In this document: one piece after another, positions 4,952 through 5,901 of the stretch | Layout: each line of letters starts with the position of its first letter | Numbering within the stretch: position 1 is the stretch's first letter | Origin: an uncultured Clostridiaceae bacterium | GTDB lineage: Bacteria > Bacillota > Clostridia > Lachnospirales > Lachnospiraceae | Direction: 5' to 3' | DNA length: 5,901 bases | Assembly (NCBI GenBank): GCA_949841235.1 | Contig: CATKZA010000126.1 | Coordinates: 1-5,901 of the forward strand | Made by a program: the position numbers and the translations under genes | Notes under the pieces: model-generated | Seen by the model: only the letters and a program-made list of their open reading frames with translations | Told to the model about the DNA's origin: nothing | Databases searched by the model: none

Positions 4952-5149
4952 ATGGGCATCATGTATCGTATCGACTTATCAAATGTGCCACCGTCCGAAA
5001 GAGAATCATGCCGGAGGAAGGCAGAGCGTAGTGCATTTGACGTATACGAAATATTTGGAGAAACCGATAAATTTGAAATCCTATGGGATAGACAGGAAGA
5101 TATTTCTACCCTGAACCTCCCAAAGACATGCATTATCAAAGAAGTCTAA
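4952..5149 (+). CDS. 65-aa hypothetical protein driven by promoter repeat copy 2
   Basis: The ATG at 4952 has AAAGGAGG with 7 nt spacing, directly at the edge of promoter repeat copy 2; about 45 nt of leader separate it from the predicted start site. The product begins MGIMYRIDLSNVPPSERESC and is a small soluble, mixed-charge protein with no recognised domain. Its TAA overlaps the last codon of the convergent 59-aa gene by 4 bp. The complete plus/minus pair here is the clearest example of the cassette unit: promoter repeat, plus gene, convergent minus gene, next repeat. Confidence 0.82.
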   Translation: MGIMYRIDLSNVPPSERESCRRKAERSAFDVYEIFGETDKFEILWDRQEDISTLNLPKTCIIKEV

Positions 5150-5325
5150 TCGGTTTCTACCGTTATATGGGAATTAAGCATTTCAGGCTCATATTCGACC
5201 GTGAGCCTGAATGGCTTATTCCAATCAACCTGATTTAAGAGGGTTTTCTGTATCATCAATGCATGCAATATTCCCTCGGTTTTGATAGTGTGCGAAATAA
5301 CTTTTTCATAGCACTTCTTTTCCAA
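5146..5325 (-). CDS. 59-aa hypothetical protein with TTG start
   Basis: No ATG occurs near the start, but a TTG at 5325 has GGGAGGTGA upstream. The context around it (GGAGGTGAGGTTGGTTGGAAAAG) matches the ATG start of the 99-aa gene at 5804, with TTG replacing ATG. The product begins MEKKCYEKVISHTIKTEGIL and ends VEYEPEMLNSHITVETD, a small soluble mixed alpha/beta protein of no recognised family. It diverges leftwards from repeat copy 3 and overlaps the 65-aa gene by 4 bp. An internal inverted repeat lies in its 3' part. Confidence 0.72.
   Translation of the reverse strand: MEKKCYEKVISHTIKTEGILHALMIQKTLLNQVDWNKPFRLTVEYEPEMLNSHITVETD
5176..5217 (+). repeat. Long imperfect stem-loop inside the 3' part of the 59-aa gene
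   Basis: TTCAGGCTCA (5182-5191) pairs perfectly with TGAGCCTGAA (5202-5211); the stem extends to 16 pairs (5176-5191/5202-5217) with two mismatches around a 10-nt loop. It starts 27 bp beyond the stop of the 65-aa gene, so it could end or protect that transcript. It is also part of the coding sequence on the minus strand. No U tract follows, so terminator activity is uncertain. Confidence 0.6.
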
Positions 5326-5333
5326 CCAACCTC

Positions 5334-5379
5334 ACCTCCCCTCACTATATCTCTTGCCAAGACACTTTCTCCATCCTAT
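5334..5379 (+). repeat. Promoter repeat, copy 3, truncated and degenerate
   Basis: It matches the other copies from the leftward Shine-Dalgarno through TTGCCA (5354-5359) and the 17-bp spacer, then departs at the -10, which reads TATGGA (5377-5382) instead of TATAAT. The start-site inverted repeat and rightward Shine-Dalgarno are missing. The plus-strand promoter is probably dead, but the leftward gene keeps its start signals. Confidence 0.82.
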
Positions 5380-5391
5380 GGAATAACCAGA

Positions 5392-5535
5392 TCATGGGAA
5401 GATGGAATCATCGTTTCCGTTAGTTGCAACCACAAAAAATGCGGTTACGAGAAGCGTTGCGAAATGTATCAGCGTGATCCTGTCGGAAGCAGTACCATAC
5501 GCAATCACCCTTTCTCATCAGATGATTCCAAGTAG
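5392..5535 (+). pseudogene. Likely start-less remnant of a small Cys-containing gene after degenerate copy 3
   Basis: This frame reads WEDGIIVSVSCNHKKC, then GYEKRC, ending NHPFSSDDSK. Its Cys-x4-Cys-x5-Cys spacing could bind metal. There is no in-frame ATG near the expected site; the nearest (5263) lies upstream, antisense to the 59-aa gene, with no Shine-Dalgarno. The promoter repeat in front is also truncated, so the simplest reading is that a deletion removed the -10 region, leader, ribosome binding site and first codons. The remnant overlaps the 99-aa gene by 31 bp tail to tail. A different frame from an ATG at 5402 encodes 48 aa and is an alternative, but its sequence looks less protein-like. 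Confidence 0.5.
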
Positions 5536-5804
5536 TCCTTGGCACTAACAAAATTATCTGATATCGGTTTGTAAAACCAGCACCACGGTTCCGGCAGAAG
5601 GGGGATCGCCCCGCTGTCCATCTCCAAGTCACACTGCACTTGAAGATTCAGAATGGGGGTTCTCTTGTCGGAACTGTTGTGTTCCACCGAATAGCCAATC
5701 ACGCCGTGAACCCGCTTTCCATCAATATATATTTCTGCACTTCCGGCCACGCCGCCTTGAATCTTTACATGTGCAAGCCATAAATCCTGCTCCTGCTTTT
5801 CCAT
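5505..5804 (-). CDS. 99-aa hypothetical protein
   Basis: The ATG at 5804 has GGAGGTGA with about 8 nt spacing, lying at the left edge of repeat copy 4. The product begins MEKQEQDLWLAHVKIQGGVA and is rich in beta-strand pattern (VKIQGGVAGSAEIYIDGKRV, then a segment with LNLQVQCDLEM), ending with an acidic tail. It resembles small beta-sandwich or OB-like proteins, but no family can be named. It diverges leftwards from repeat copy 4 and overlaps the plus-strand remnant of the previous unit by 31 bp. Its start context is nearly identical to that of the TTG-started 59-aa gene, showing that the repeat unit includes the start site. Confidence 0.75.
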   Translation of the reverse strand: MEKQEQDLWLAHVKIQGGVAGSAEIYIDGKRVHGVIGYSVEHNSSDKRTPILNLQVQCDLEMDSGAIPLLPEPWCWFYKPISDNFVSAKDYLESSDEKG

Positions 5805-5812
5805 CCGACCTC

Positions 5813-5901
5813 ACCTCCTTTTGCCATATCTCTTGCCAAGATGCTTCCTCCATCCTATAATTTATCTACAGGCTGTTGCTGCAGCCGAGTACATAGAAAG
5901 G
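5813..5901 (+). repeat. Promoter repeat, copy 4, running to the window edge
   Basis: An 89-bp copy identical in layout to copy 2: TTGCCA (5833-5838), a 17-bp spacer and TATAAT (5856-5861), then TACAGGCTGT and a perfect inverted repeat GGCTG/CAGCC (5871-5875/5882-5886). The window ends inside the rightward Shine-Dalgarno (AAAGG), so another plus-strand gene is expected immediately beyond. Its left edge carries the Shine-Dalgarno of the leftward 99-aa gene. Confidence 0.92.

Noticed and set aside
4417..5901. CRISPR array or integron attC sites
   Set aside because: Spacing is 436-481 bp with genes between, repeats are 89-90 bp promoters, and no attC core sequences or cas/integrase genes are present.

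Overview
The window looks like a phage-derived or prophage accessory region from a Gram-positive bacterium, most likely a Bacillota/Clostridia-type host. The support is strong AGGAGG-type ribosome binding sites, frequent GTG/TTG starts, sigma-A promoters (TTGNNN, 17 bp, TATAAT), many tiny tightly packed genes, a phage-type PAPS-reductase-like protein and a phage late-regulator-like (RinA/ArpU-type) protein. The genus cannot be named from this sequence alone.

Left half (1-3410), almost all minus strand and G+C-rich. Reading leftwards from 3410 come two small unknown genes (55 and 48 aa) and a 167-aa sigma-70-region-4-like regulator. These three are coupled by a 20-nt and a GTGA overlap. Next is a 330-base gap packed with consecutive strong stem-loops (2313-2570), including a tRNA-like T arm, then a 52-aa zinc-ribbon gene (2286-2128). 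A lone 56-aa disordered protein is encoded on the plus strand (1900-2070). Minus-strand genes follow again: a 95-aa unknown, a 43-aa acidic peptide coupled to the PAPS-reductase-like gene (1245-154), and the start of a further gene running off the left edge.

Right half (3411-5901), visibly more A+T-rich, has a different logic. After a sigma-A promoter (3544-3572) and a 191-aa plus-strand gene, the sequence becomes an array built on an 89-90 bp repeat (4417-4506, 4853-4941, 5334-5379 truncated, 5813-5901). Each complete copy contains a near-consensus plus-strand promoter, a short inverted repeat just after the predicted transcription start, and Shine-Dalgarno sequences facing outward on both sides. 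Small genes diverge from each copy, and neighbouring genes meet tail to tail with overlapping 3' ends (150, 4 and 31 bp). Copies are about 436-481 bp apart. The first promoter at 3544 is a diverged relative: it has the same TACAGGCTGT element at the same distance from its -10 box.

The two points most worth a second look are this promoter-repeat gene array, which resembles repeated promoter/start-associated cassettes known in some phages, and the candidate structured RNA at 2313-2570. None of the small proteins in the array could be assigned a function.
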